A DNA stretch of 64,000 nt from JACVRW01 sp963808775 (GCA_963808775.1 CAWEGR010000003.1:310001-374000); one strand, 5' to 3'; positions 1 to 7,803 are shown, counted from the stretch's first letter. The notes: a model not told the origin generated them from the letters alone. Program-made: numbers and translations.

Positions 1-255
1 GGCGCGCTGGCGATCCATCCAGTCGGCGGCCTCGCTCATCACGTCCGGCTGCAGCGAGAGCCGGTGAGTGCGGCCCACCACCTCGCGCCGGATGACCCCG
101 GTCTCCTCGAGCACCCGCAGGTGCTTCGTGATCGCGGGCTTCGAGACGCCGAACCCTGCCGTCGCGTCGCCGACCGTCGCCGGCCCCGAGGCCAGCCGCT
201 CGACGATGCCACGCCGGATCGGGTGAGAAAGCGCCCTGAACGGATCGTTAACCAC
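1..255 (-). CDS. ArsR-family winged-helix repressor (3' end outside window)
   Basis: Reading the minus strand from a GTG at 255-253 gives 85 codons that run off the window edge. The product begins VNDPFRALSHPIRRGIVERL and contains the helix-turn-helix segment VSKPAITKHLRVLEE followed by the wing region RREVVGRTHRLSLQ. This is the classic ArsR/SmtB layout, and no metal-binding cysteine pair is visible in the part shown. The LSHPIRR start and the SLQPDVMSEAADWMD tail resemble the ArsR subgroup that sits next to SRPBCC/AHSA1-domain genes, but the downstream partner is outside the window. It starts 13 bases after the stop of the MarR-GNAT gene on the same strand, so the two probably share a transcript. 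A perfect inverted repeat overlaps its start codon, suggesting autoregulation. The exact start is uncertain because the frame stays open upstream. Confidence 0.85.
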   Translation of the reverse strand, partial: MVNDPFRALSHPIRRGIVERLASGPATVGDATAGFGVSKPAITKHLRVLEETGVIRREVVGRTHRLSLQPDVMSEAADWMDRQRA

Positions 256-264
256 TCGGTTAAC
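247..264. promoter_or_regulatory. Inverted repeat overlapping the ArsR start codon (likely operator)
   Basis: GTTAACC (247-253), a four-base spacer, then GGTTAAC (258-264) form a perfect 7-bp inverted repeat. The GTG start of the ArsR gene (255-253) lies inside it. A/T-centred GTTAAC half-sites are unusual in this GC-rich window and have the size expected for an ArsR dimer. Assignment as an autoregulatory operator is inferred from position and symmetry. Confidence 0.55.
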
Positions 265-268
265 TGTA

Positions 269-1154
269 TCAGAGGCGCTTCTCGAACCAGTGGTCGGCGA
301 ACGGCTCGTCGTTGAACGGCGCCACCTCGGCGTACCCGGACGAGCGATAGAGCGCGATCGCCTCCACGAGCGCGCGGTTCGTCTCGAGGCGCGCGGCCGG
401 GGCGCCCGCCGCCCTGGCGCGCAGCTCGAGCTCCTCGAGCATGCGGCGCCCGAGCCCGAGACCGCGGGCCGGCTCGGCGATCCACATGCGCTTGATCTCC
501 GACGGGGCGCCCGCGTGGTGCTTCACCGCGCCACAGCCGACCGGCTCGCCGCGCAGGCGGGCGAGGAGGAAGGCGCCGGACGGCGGGACGAGCTCGTGCG
601 GCTCCGCCGAGATGCCGGCGGCCGGATCGAAGCCCGTCTCGGAGCGCCGGTCGAGCTCGGCGAAGTACGCGCGCACACAGCGCCGTCGCGTCCGCCGACC
701 GCGGATCGGCCTCGCCGATCTCGACGAGCGGCCCCAGCAGCAGGCGCTGGACCTTGCCCATGGCCTCGACGAGCTCCGCGCGGCTCGCGGGGTCGAGCCG
801 CGCGAGCATCGACTCGGCGAGCGCGTCGCTCCGGCGGTCGAGCTGCGAGCGCTCTCGGAGCCCCGCCGCGGTCAGCCGCGCGACCCGCGCGCGGCGGTCG
901 TGCTCGCTCGCGGCGACCAGCACGAGGCCATCTCTTTCGAGCGCCCGCAGCAGGCGGCTCAGATGCCCCGAGTCGAGGCCGAGCCGCGAGCGCAGCGAGC
1001 GAAGCTCGCAGCCCTCCGTGCCGATCTCCCACAGCACGCGTGCCTCGTTCATCGGGCGGCGACGGCCGAGAAAGCGGTCGTCGAGCGCCCCCACCGCCTG
1101 CCCGACCGTCCGGTTGAAGCTGCGGATCCGGCTGACCTGCTCCGCCGCGGACAT
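269..1154 (-). CDS. MarR-family regulator fused to GNAT acetyltransferase, frameshifted
   Basis: The first 158 codons from ATG 1154 encode a MarR winged helix: the recognition region is LRSRLGLDSGHLSRLLRALE and the wing is ASEHDRRARVARLT. The following GNAT domain (about 135 aa, ending ADHWFEKRL at 269) is in another frame. It carries the acetyl-CoA-binding stretch RMWIAEPARGLGLGRRMLEE and the Val/Glu-rich N-acetyltransferase fold. Dropping one T near 677 joins the two as ADATALVRAYFAELDRR, a seamless linker, so this is one protein of the known MarR-GNAT fusion type with a one-base frame break, either a sequencing error or a recent mutation. Such fusions are thought to combine DNA binding with acetyl transfer; the substrate is unknown. 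A 9-bp inverted repeat abuts the start codon. The ArsR gene follows directly. Confidence 0.8.
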
Positions 1155-1174
1155 TCTCTGACTTTAGTCAGAGA
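1155..1174. promoter_or_regulatory. Inverted repeat immediately upstream of the MarR-GNAT start
   Basis: TCTCTGACT (1155-1163), TT, then AGTCAGAGA (1166-1174) is a perfect 9-bp inverted repeat with a 2-bp spacer. It touches the ATG of the MarR-GNAT gene (1154-1152) and also covers the TAA stop of the preceding SnoaL-like gene (1166-1164). Size and symmetry fit a MarR dimer site. No T-tract follows, so a terminator is less likely. Confidence 0.5.
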
Positions 1175-1559
1175 TCGCGATCGAGCGCGCCTCCTCCCAG
1201 GTCGTGAAGTACTCCATCCGCACGATCGCGCCATCCTCGAAGAAGAAGACCTGGTGGTACATCTCGGTGTCGACCTCGACCCCACTGACCTTGCCGCGGC
1301 CGTAGTAGCGCAGTCGCGTCGCGACGCGGTCGCCGCCGTCGACGTGCTCCTGGGGATCAAGGCGGAGCTCGGTGAAGGTCTCGTCGAGGCCCTCCCAGAA
1401 GCGGATCACCTCCGCGCGGCCGCGGCAGGAGTCGGAGCGCTGCATTTCGGGGAGGACGAAGTCGACGTCCTCGTGGAAGTCCCGGACCGCCGCATCGAAG
1501 TCGCGCCGGTTGTAGTTCTCGATGAACGCCCTCGTCTTGTCGACGTGCTCCTGTGACAC
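1164..1559 (-). CDS. SnoaL-like / NTF2-fold protein
   Basis: The GTG at 1559-1557 gives a 131-aa product starting VSQEHVDKTRAFIENYNRRD, with the pattern of a SnoaL-like polyketide-cyclase/NTF2 domain: a helical N-terminus with YNRRDFDAAVRDFHEDVDF, then RFWEGLDETF and the C-terminal strands YHQVFFFEDGAIVRMEYFT. Members are small hydrophobic-cavity proteins with varied or no known catalysis, so no substrate can be assigned. The stop codon lies inside the palindrome in front of the MarR-GNAT gene, so the two genes are probably cotranscribed. The start region faces the divergent phosphatase gene with no intergenic space. The longer in-frame extension upstream has shadow-like composition and was not used. 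Confidence 0.8.
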   Translation of the reverse strand: MSQEHVDKTRAFIENYNRRDFDAAVRDFHEDVDFVLPEMQRSDSCRGRAEVIRFWEGLDETFTELRLDPQEHVDGGDRVATRLRYYGRGKVSGVEVDTEMYHQVFFFEDGAIVRMEYFTTWEEARSIAISD

Positions 1560-2292
1560 CGGCGCGAAGTATCCCCCGACCCGGGATCTCGAGTGGGACG
1601 GCTGCTTCAACGCACGCGATCTCGGCGGCCTGCCGTCGGGCGCCGGCGGGGCGACCCGGCACGGCGCGTTCGTCCGGGCCGATGCCCTGAGCGGGCTCAC
1701 CGAGGCCGGCTGGCGCGCCGCGCTCGCGCACGGCGTGCGCACGGTGATCGACCTGCGCAACCGCGACGAGCTCGGCCCCGACGTCGCGCAGCGGCCGGCC
1801 GAGGTCAGGACGCTGCACCTGCCCCTCGACGCGAGCGAGGAGCGCGACTTCTGGGACATCTGGTCGTCCGGGCCGCAGTTCGGCACGCCGCTCTACTACG
1901 GCCCGCACATCGAGCGCTTCCCGGAGCGGAGCGCCGCCGTGCTCGCGGCGATCGCGAACGCCGAGCCCGGCGGGGTCGCGTTCCACTGCGAGGGCGGTCG
2001 CGACCGGAGCGGGCAGGTCACGATGCTGCTGCTCGCCCTGGCCGAGGTGCCCGCCGAGGAGATCGCGGCCGACTACGCGCTCAGCCACGGGCGGCTTGCA
2101 GCACGCTATGCGGCGCGCGGCGAGGAGGACCAGGCGCCGCTCCTGCGCGCCTATCTCGAGGAGCGCGGCACGAGCGCCGAGGCGGTCATCGTGGAGCTGC
2201 TCGGGGAGCTCGACGTCGAGGAGCGGCTACGCGCCGCGGGCCTCGCGCAGAGGGAGCTCGCCGCCCTGCGCGGCCGCCTGCTCGACGCCTGA
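1522..2292 (+). CDS. Tyrosine-protein phosphatase family (Y_phosphatase3) protein
   Basis: This is a protein of up to 256 aa with the CX5R signature FHCEGGRDRSGQ (Cys156, Arg162 from the first ATG), an N-terminal CFNARDLGGLPSG motif and RTVIDLRNRDEL, all hallmarks of the bacterial Y_phosphatase3/LppP-type dual-specificity phosphatases. No signal peptide is seen, so it is likely cytosolic. Members dephosphorylate phosphotyrosine or phosphoinositides; the target here is unknown. The start is uncertain: ATG 1522 or TTG 1537 both lie inside the divergent SnoaL-like gene, while the conserved domain begins only around 1580. The 3' end overlaps the convergent metallo-beta-lactamase gene by 66 bases. 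Confidence 0.85.
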   Translation: MNALVLSTCSCDTGAKYPPTRDLEWDGCFNARDLGGLPSGAGGATRHGAFVRADALSGLTEAGWRAALAHGVRTVIDLRNRDELGPDVAQRPAEVRTLHLPLDASEERDFWDIWSSGPQFGTPLYYGPHIERFPERSAAVLAAIANAEPGGVAFHCEGGRDRSGQVTMLLLALAEVPAEEIAADYALSHGRLAARYAARGEEDQAPLLRAYLEERGTSAEAVIVELLGELDVEERLRAAGLAQRELAALRGRLLDA

Positions 2293-3141
2293 GTCCACCG
2301 TCAGCTCAACGCCCTCCGCCGCCATGCCGATCGCTCCCTCGGCGCCGCCGCGCTCCGCCCAGCGAACGCGGGCGTCCTCCAGGATCTCGTCGAGCTCGTC
2401 ATCCGTGTGCGACGGGTCGTGATGGAAGAACAGGGTCCGGCGCGCGCGCACGCGCTCGGCGAACTGCAGCGTGTGCGTCACGGACGAATGGCCCCAGCCG
2501 AGGTGCGCCGCATACTCGGCGTCCGTGTACTGGGCGTCGTGGAGCAGCAGGTCGACGTCGTGCGCGAGCGCTGACCCCGACAGCCACTCGAGCTCCAGCT
2601 GGTCGATCGAGCCGACGATCGCGGGCTCGTGGTCGGGCAGGTAGCAGAGCGAGGCGCCGTCGTCCTCGATCCGGAAGCCGAGCGTCGGGCCGCGGTGGGT
2701 GACGGCCTCGGCGACGATCTCCGCGGAGCCGATGCTCCAGCTCGATCGCGGGCAGTTGCGGAAGTCGAGGTGGCAGGGCAGCTCGCGGATCTCGACCGGC
2801 GTCAGCGGCGCCGAGAGGTAGCGGCCGATGCGGCTCTCGAGCGAGGCGCCCGGCGCGGACGGCCCCCAGAGCGTGACCTCTACCTCGGGCCGGAACAGCG
2901 GCGGGAAGAACAGGAGGCCCTGGATGTGGTCCAGGTGCAGGTGGGTGAGCAGGATGTGGATCCGGTCTCCCGCCGTGCCGAGATAGGGCGGCAGGTTGCG
3001 GATGCCGGTTCCCGCGTCGAGGATCAGGTGGGTCCCGTCCGACAGGGTCACCTGGACGCACGAGGTGTTCCCGCCGTAGCGGACCATGTCCGCGCCGGGT
3101 GTCGGCAGCGAGCCTCGCGTGCCCCAGAACTTGATCTCCAT
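2227..3141 (-). CDS. MBL-fold metallohydrolase (cyclic-nucleotide phosphodiesterase-like)
   Basis: The 304-aa product begins MEIKFWGTRGSLPTPGAD and contains the metal site LLTHLHLDHIQGL (HxHxDH), a later THRG and HDAQY with DLLLHDAQYTDAEY, and a C-terminal FFHHDPSHTDDELD. This set is typical of the RNase Z/PDE-like metallo-beta-lactamase branch that opens with K/RFWGTRGS. Related proteins hydrolyse phosphodiesters, but the substrate is not established. The ATG shares its A with the TGA of the upstream PAS gene (3143-3141), so the two are translationally coupled and probably work together. The segment beyond about residue 275 is Glu/Ala-rich and overlaps the phosphatase gene on the other strand. 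Confidence 0.85.
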   Translation of the reverse strand: MEIKFWGTRGSLPTPGADMVRYGGNTSCVQVTLSDGTHLILDAGTGIRNLPPYLGTAGDRIHILLTHLHLDHIQGLLFFPPLFRPEVEVTLWGPSAPGASLESRIGRYLSAPLTPVEIRELPCHLDFRNCPRSSWSIGSAEIVAEAVTHRGPTLGFRIEDDGASLCYLPDHEPAIVGSIDQLELEWLSGSALAHDVDLLLHDAQYTDAEYAAHLGWGHSSVTHTLQFAERVRARRTLFFHHDPSHTDDELDEILEDARVRWAERGGAEGAIGMAAEGVELTVDSGVEQAAAQGGELPLREARGA

Positions 3142-3536
3142 CAGGAGTGCCCGTCCCAGAAGATCGCGACCGCTCCGCAGAGGCCGGCCTGCCCGATCAC
3201 GGGGAACGCCGTGACCTCGATGTCCTGCGTGTCCCCGGACGCGGAGGTGATGCGCATCGGCGAGTGCGCGGCCCGCTCCTTCTCGAGCGCGATCGAGAGG
3301 GGCAGCTCCTCGACGGGCAGGGTCTCGCCCTCGGGGCCGCGCGGCTCGAAGCGCGCACCCCACTCGCGGGCGGGCATGCGACCGGCCTCCTCGAAGGTCA
3401 GGCCGAGGACCTCAGAGGCGGCATCGTTGTAGAAGACAAGCACTCCTTCCTCATCGACAAGGAACGCGGGCGTCATGAGATGGGTCATGAAGCCGCGCGC
3501 CATGATCAGCTCGACGGGATGCTGCTCGGTGCTCAC
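3141..3536 (-). CDS. Single-domain PAS protein
   Basis: The 131-aa product consists almost entirely of one PAS domain: TPAFLVDEEGVLVFYNDAASEVLGLTFEE at residues 22-50, then the strands ITSASGDTQDIEVTAFPVIG and AVAIFWDG. There is no kinase, GGDEF or HTH output domain. The stop codon overlaps the start of the MBL-fold hydrolase gene (TGATG), which makes that enzyme the likely output partner. The ligand (haem, flavin or small molecule) cannot be told from sequence. It lies 37 bases from the divergent VOC gene. Confidence 0.8.
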   Translation of the reverse strand: MSTEQHPVELIMARGFMTHLMTPAFLVDEEGVLVFYNDAASEVLGLTFEEAGRMPAREWGARFEPRGPEGETLPVEELPLSIALEKERAAHSPMRITSASGDTQDIEVTAFPVIGQAGLCGAVAIFWDGHS

Positions 3537-3573
3537 GCGCTAAACGGTAACCGCCTCACGCCATGCTGGCTCC

Positions 3574-3975
3574 ATGCACATCGAGCAGCTCGCGATCATC
3601 GTCCACGACTACGACGCCGCGATCGAGTGGTTCGTCGACACACTCGGCTTCGAGCTCGCCGAGGACTCGCCCGCCTTGACGAACGACGGCCGCGCGAAGC
3701 GATGGGTCGTGGTCCGGCCTCCCGGCGCGCGCACGGGCGTGCTGCTGGCGCGGGCGGATGGCGACGCGCAGCGGCGGGCGGTCGGGCGCCAGTTCGCCGG
3801 ACGGGTCGGCCTGTTCCTGCGCGTCGACGATTTCGACGCGGAGTTCCGGCGGCTCGAGGCGGCGGGCGTCCGCTTCGCCGGCGCGCCGCGCGACGAGGCA
3901 TACGGGCGCGTCGCGGTGTTCGAGGACATCGCGGGAAATCGCTGGGACCTGCTCGGCCCGGGCGGGGGGAGCTAG
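3574..3975 (+). CDS. VOC-superfamily (glyoxalase/bleomycin-resistance fold) protein
   Basis: This 133-aa protein starts MHIEQLAIIVHDYDAAIEWF and ends VFEDIAGNRWDLLGPG, with the paired beta-alpha-beta-beta-beta modules of the vicinal-oxygen-chelate fold. His/Glu metal-ligand positions are only partly conserved, so catalysis is uncertain. Such stand-alone VOC proteins include glyoxalase I-like enzymes and antibiotic-binding proteins; no specific function can be assigned. It is convergent with the methyltransferase gene, and their stop codons overlap by four bases. Confidence 0.8.
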   Translation: MHIEQLAIIVHDYDAAIEWFVDTLGFELAEDSPALTNDGRAKRWVVVRPPGARTGVLLARADGDAQRRAVGRQFAGRVGLFLRVDDFDAEFRRLEAAGVRFAGAPRDEAYGRVAVFEDIAGNRWDLLGPGGGS

Positions 3976-4724
3976 GGCTTCGTCCAGCTCAGCACGGTGG
4001 CCGTGCCCGGCCTGCGGGGAGCCCGCCCTTCGGCGATCTGACGCCGCAGCCGTTCGAGACCGGCGCTCAGCTCCTCCGGGTGGTCGCGCCGGAGGCGCTC
4101 GAAATAGCTCGTCGCGCCCATCTCGCCCGCCTCGAGCACCCGCTTGGGATCGGCCGACAGCGCGGCGAGCGATCCGTCGACCATGTCCTCGAACTCGAAC
4201 GGGATCAGACGCGCGCCCGGGAGCTCCGCGAGGATCGCCTCCCGTGGCGGGTGCGTCTCCTCCATCCACGGGAGGCTGCTCGGGAACAGGTCGACGATCC
4301 AGAGGGAGGCGGCGTCCTCGCGCGTAAAGCCCTTGAGCACGAGGCGGCCGCCTCGACGCAGGATCCGGCGCGCCTCGGCGAGCGCGGCGGCGCGGTCCTC
4401 GACGTGATGCAGCATCGAGATCATCAGGACGGCGTCGAAGCTCTCGTCGGCGAACGGGAGGGCCTGAGCGTCCGCCGTCGCGGTCTCGAGCCCCTTGGCC
4501 GCGGCGCGCGCGAGCATCGCGGGCGAGCGGTCGACGACCACCGGGTCCCAGCCCTCCTCGCGCAGCGCGAGCGCGTAGTTGCCCGTTCCCCCTCCCACGT
4601 CCGCGAGCCTGTTTCCGGGCGCGCCGCTCAGCGCGTCGCGCAATGGCCGAAGCACGGACGGGCTTGCTGCACGCGTCTCGTCGTAGCTTTCCGCCTGCAG
4701 GGAGTAGTCCGGGAGTAGGCCCAC
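3972..4724 (-). CDS. Class I SAM-dependent methyltransferase
   Basis: The product of 250 aa starts at GTG 4724 (VGLLPDYSLQAESYDETRAA). Motif I is RLADVGGGTGNYALAL, the acidic motif II region reads VVVDRSPAML, motif III includes ADAQALPFADESFDAVLMIS, and the post-I helix has MLHHVEDRAAALAEARRIL with GGRLVLKGF. This is the Methyltransf_11 (UbiE/COQ5-like) pattern acting on a small molecule; the substrate is unknown. An ATG 105 bases further upstream would add residues that overlap the divergent reductase gene and look non-coding, so the GTG was preferred. Confidence 0.85.
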   Translation of the reverse strand: MGLLPDYSLQAESYDETRAASPSVLRPLRDALSGAPGNRLADVGGGTGNYALALREEGWDPVVVDRSPAMLARAAAKGLETATADAQALPFADESFDAVLMISMLHHVEDRAAALAEARRILRRGGRLVLKGFTREDAASLWIVDLFPSSLPWMEETHPPREAILAELPGARLIPFEFEDMVDGSLAALSADPKRVLEAGEMGATSYFERLRRDHPEELSAGLERLRRQIAEGRAPRRPGTATVLSWTKP

Positions 4725-4758
4725 CCGTCTGAGGGTGGCACGGAACGAGGAGGAGCAG

Positions 4759-5334
4759 GTGACGGGCAAGGTGGTGTGGCACTTCACGATGTCCCTCGAC
4801 GGATTCATCGCCGGGCCCGGGCATGACATGGACTGGCTGGAGGACGTTTCGTTCGCTCCAGGCGTGGTCGACGAGACGGCTGCGTCGACCGGCGCGATCC
4901 TCGCCGGCCGGCGCTGGTACGACGAATTCGCGGGCCGTCCCGAGGCGGCGCCCTACGGCGGGCGGTGGAGCGGGCCCATATTCGTCCTCACGCACCGCCC
5001 GGGGGACGAGGTGAAGGACCCGTCGGTCAGGTTGATCGAGTCACGAATCGCCGACGCCGTCAACACGGCGCTCGCGGCTGCGGAGAACAAGGACGTCGTG
5101 ATCTTCGGCGCCGACATCGGCCGCCAGTGCCTCGACCGCGGCTTGATCGACGAGCTTCGCGTCCACGTGGCCCCGGTCATGCTCGGGGACGGCGTGCGGG
5201 CGTTCGATCGACCGGGCGGCCAACGCGTGCATTGGGTGCACGCGGACTCCGAGGACCCCACGCGTGCGGTGGACCTCCGGCTGCGCCCCGCCCGGCTGAG
5301 ATCCTCCGGCCATGCCACGCGAAGCGGTCGGTGA
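4759..5334 (+). CDS. Dihydrofolate reductase-like protein (RibD C-terminal domain family)
   Basis: This 191-aa protein starts VTGKVVWHFTMSLDGFIAGP, with the DHFR/RibD-type NADPH-fold motifs MSLDGFIAG, GAILAGRRWYDEF, FVLTHRP, DVVIFGADIGRQCLDRGLIDELRVHVAPVML (given in parts) and a final RL-rich strand. GTG 4759 is preferred to the upstream GTG 4735 because a strong Shine-Dalgarno sequence (GAGGAGGAG) lies just before it. Members reduce pteridine or flavin-precursor-like substrates, and many are uncharacterised. The last 23 bases overlap the next gene, which is on the same strand. Confidence 0.85.
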   Translation: MTGKVVWHFTMSLDGFIAGPGHDMDWLEDVSFAPGVVDETAASTGAILAGRRWYDEFAGRPEAAPYGGRWSGPIFVLTHRPGDEVKDPSVRLIESRIADAVNTALAAAENKDVVIFGADIGRQCLDRGLIDELRVHVAPVMLGDGVRAFDRPGGQRVHWVHADSEDPTRAVDLRLRPARLRSSGHATRSGR

Positions 5335-6421
5335 GCGGCGCGTGGACGCCGACCAGGTGCTCGCCTTCCGCCTCGCGCGCTCGGGCCTCGCCGCCCGCCG
5401 GCGCAGCGGCATCGCGCAGGTCGCGGCGTGCCCGGCGTCGGATTTCGCGCGCGACGCGGCGCTGCTGGCACTCGCGGCCCGGGTCGAGAGCATCTCCCGC
5501 GACGCCTACGACTCCGCCGCCGACTCCGGCAAGCTCGTGGTCGCGCACGTGGTTCGCGGAGCGATCCACGCCCTCCGCCCCGCTGACCACGCTCTCTGGG
5601 GCCGGGCGCTGCTCGCCCGCGACGACGCGAGCTGGCCGCGTCAGATGGGCCAGCAGGTCAGGCGCCTGCTCGCGAAGCACGACCTGGCCGCCCGCGACGC
5701 GCTCCAGGAGGTGGCGGATGCCACGAAGCAGGCACTCGCGCGCGGACGCAGGCTCAACAAGGTCGAGCTCCACGAGGAGCTCCGCGCGCGGGTTCGCGGC
5801 GAGCTGATGCCGTGGTGCCGAGGCTGCGGCAGCCATCACGTGGCACCGATGCTGTGGCGCTTCGCGACGGTGAAGGCGGGCGTCCGGCTCGACTCGGAGC
5901 GCCGCTACCTGATGGGCAAGCCGGGGCGCTCTCCGCGCGCGAGCGAGGCCCTGCGCCGCTACCTCGGCTTCTACGGTCCCGCCCGGCCCGGCGAGTTCGC
6001 CGACTGGGCCGGCGTCACGCGTTCTCAGGCCGACCGCCTCTGGGCCGAGGTGGAGCGCGATCTCGCTGAGGTCGACGGCGCGTGGCTGCTGAAGTCCGAC
6101 CTGAGCGAACTCGACTCCCCGCCCGCTGCGGAGGGGGTGCGGCTCCTCCCGGCGGGCGACCCCTACCTGCAGAAGCCGAACCGGCCGCTGCTGGCGCCGG
6201 ACGAGTCGCTCCGCAAGCGGCTGTTCCGCCCCGTGGCCAGCCCGGGCGCGGTGTTGAAGGACGGGCGCCTCGTCGGGACATGGAAGGCGAAGGCGAGGGG
6301 TGGCACGGCCGAGATCGCCGTCGAGAAGATCGGCCGGGTGGCTCGCGGCACGATCGCCGAGGAGGCCGAGCGCGTGGCGGAGCTGCGCGGCGCGGCCGAC
6401 GTGAAGCTCCTGCTCGCCTGA
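5312..6421 (+). CDS. Winged-helix DNA-binding domain protein (HTH_42/YcaQ-like family)
   Basis: A 369-aa protein with the hallmarks of the winged-helix HTH_42 family related to YcaQ/AlkX DNA glycosylase-like proteins: AFRLARSGLAARR near the N-terminus, the central GELMPWCRGCGSHHVAPMLW, the repeated winged-helix segment RYLGFYGPARPGEFADWAGV, and the C-terminal LLPAGDPYLQKPNRPLL and GTWKAKARG. Some relatives unhook interstrand crosslinks, but for this subgroup the activity is unproven. The gene begins 23 bases inside the reductase gene, and 14 bases separate it from the LLM oxidoreductase gene, so 4759-7407 reads as one operon. Confidence 0.8.
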   Translation: MPREAVGERRVDADQVLAFRLARSGLAARRRSGIAQVAACPASDFARDAALLALAARVESISRDAYDSAADSGKLVVAHVVRGAIHALRPADHALWGRALLARDDASWPRQMGQQVRRLLAKHDLAARDALQEVADATKQALARGRRLNKVELHEELRARVRGELMPWCRGCGSHHVAPMLWRFATVKAGVRLDSERRYLMGKPGRSPRASEALRRYLGFYGPARPGEFADWAGVTRSQADRLWAEVERDLAEVDGAWLLKSDLSELDSPPAAEGVRLLPAGDPYLQKPNRPLLAPDESLRKRLFRPVASPGAVLKDGRLVGTWKAKARGGTAEIAVEKIGRVARGTIAEEAERVAELRGAADVKLLLA

Positions 6422-6435
6422 GTAACGTCCGGGGC

Positions 6436-7407
6436 ATGCGCGTCCCGATCGAGCTCGACCTGCACCTGCCGAACTTCAACTACCCGGGCGTCGGGCCAGA
6501 CGAGCTCTTCGACAAGATCGCGGACATCGCGACGAGCGCCGAGGAGTCCGGTTTCACCGCGGTCAGCGTGATGGATCACCTGCATCAGATCGTGCCGGTG
6601 GGCGCCGAGGAGAACTTCATGCTCGAGGGCAACACGATCCTCGCCGGGATCGCCGCCCGCACCAGCACGATCGCCATGGGCCTGCTCGTGGGCGGCGTCA
6701 CCTACCGCAACCCCGCCCTGCACGCGAAGGTGACGACGACCGTCGACATCATCTCCGGCGGGCGCGCGTTCCACGGCATCGGCGCCGCCTGGTTCGAGGG
6801 CGAGCACCGCGCCTACGGCTTCGACTTCCCGCCGCTCAAGGAGCGCTTCGAGCGCCTCGAGGACCACCTCCGGATCGCGCGCGCGATGTTCACGGAGGAG
6901 CGCGCGACCGTCGACGGCACCCGTCAGTCCGCGGCGGGAGCGCTCAACAACCCGAAGCCCGTGCGCGGCGACATCCCGATCCTGATCGGCGGCAGCGGCG
7001 AGCGGAAGACCCTCCGGATGGTCGCCCAGTACGCCGACGGCTGCAACGTGTTCGGCGACCCCGCGCGGGTGCGCCACCTGCTCGACGTGCTCGAGGAGCA
7101 CTGCGAGAGACTGGGCCGCGACCCCGCCGAGATCACGAAGACGACGATGGCGACCATCGCGATCGGCGAGACGGAGGAGGCCGCGCGCGCGAAGCTCGAC
7201 CTGATGCGCGATCTCGGCGTCCCCGAGGAGCGCGTGGCGAGCTTCACGGTGGGGACGCCCGACCGGATCCGCGAGCTGGCGGAGTCCTACCGCGAGGTGG
7301 GCATCGAGGGTCTCACGATCCGGATGCCGGACGCCCACGATCCGGAGGCGGTCGCGCTCGTCGGCGAGACGCTCGCCCCGGTGTTCACGGGCTCTCGAGC
7401 CACGTGA
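6436..7407 (+). CDS. LLM-class F420-dependent oxidoreductase
   Basis: The 323-aa product starts MRVPIELDLHLPNFNYPGVG and shows the luciferase-like monooxygenase TIM-barrel: SVMDHLHQI, ILAGIAARTSTIAMGLLVGGVTYRNP (read across several strands), GRAFHGIGAAWFEGEHRAYG, and PILIGGSGERKTLRMVAQYADGCN. The actinobacterial F420 group has this GIGAAWFE and IGGSGE spacing. It probably reduces or oxidises a small organic substrate using the deazaflavin F420; the substrate is unknown. It overlaps the convergent cupin gene by 23 bases. Confidence 0.88.
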   Translation: MRVPIELDLHLPNFNYPGVGPDELFDKIADIATSAEESGFTAVSVMDHLHQIVPVGAEENFMLEGNTILAGIAARTSTIAMGLLVGGVTYRNPALHAKVTTTVDIISGGRAFHGIGAAWFEGEHRAYGFDFPPLKERFERLEDHLRIARAMFTEERATVDGTRQSAAGALNNPKPVRGDIPILIGGSGERKTLRMVAQYADGCNVFGDPARVRHLLDVLEEHCERLGRDPAEITKTTMATIAIGETEEAARAKLDLMRDLGVPEERVASFTVGTPDRIRELAESYREVGIEGLTIRMPDAHDPEAVALVGETLAPVFTGSRAT

Positions 7408-7795
7408 TGCCGTAGTTGCGCGACGCGCGGTCGTAGGCGTCGGGTCCGAGGACGCCCGCGCGCTCGGCGTCTGCCAGCTCGCGGAAGAACCCCTCGAGGC
7501 CGGCGGGCGCCGTCAACACGAGCGTGCGTCCGGTGCGCGGCACCACGCGCCGCTGCGCGTGCGGCACCCCACGCGGGGCAAAGACGAGATCGCCGGGCCC
7601 GGCGTGATGCTCCGTGTCGCCGACCGTGAACACGTGCTCGCCGTCGAGCACGTAGAAGAGCTCGTCCTCGCGCTCGTGGACGTGCAGTCCCGTGTCGACG
7701 GGCTCGTTCTCCTCGAACACCGCCAAGGCGCCGCCCGTTTCCTCACCGGACGCCTTGACGACGATCTCGACTTCGCCGAATCGCAGATATTCCAT
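7385..7795 (-). CDS. Cupin-domain protein
   Basis: This 136-aa protein carries a single cupin barrel: motif 1 is GLHVHEREDELFYVLDGEHVF (His-x-His...Glu) and motif 2 is GPGDLVFAPRGVPHAQRR. The two motifs supply the expected His2-Glu-His metal site. The C-terminal tail GVLGPDAYDRASRNYGITWL is typical of small actinobacterial cupins of unknown substrate. A good Shine-Dalgarno (GAGGAGA) precedes the ATG. It is divergent from the TetR gene with only 22 bases between starts, so that regulator is the likely controller. Confidence 0.88.
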   Translation of the reverse strand: MEYLRFGEVEIVVKASGEETGGALAVFEENEPVDTGLHVHEREDELFYVLDGEHVFTVGDTEHHAGPGDLVFAPRGVPHAQRRVVPRTGRTLVLTAPAGLEGFFRELADAERAGVLGPDAYDRASRNYGITWLESP

Positions 7796-7803
7796 GCAGT
7801 CTC

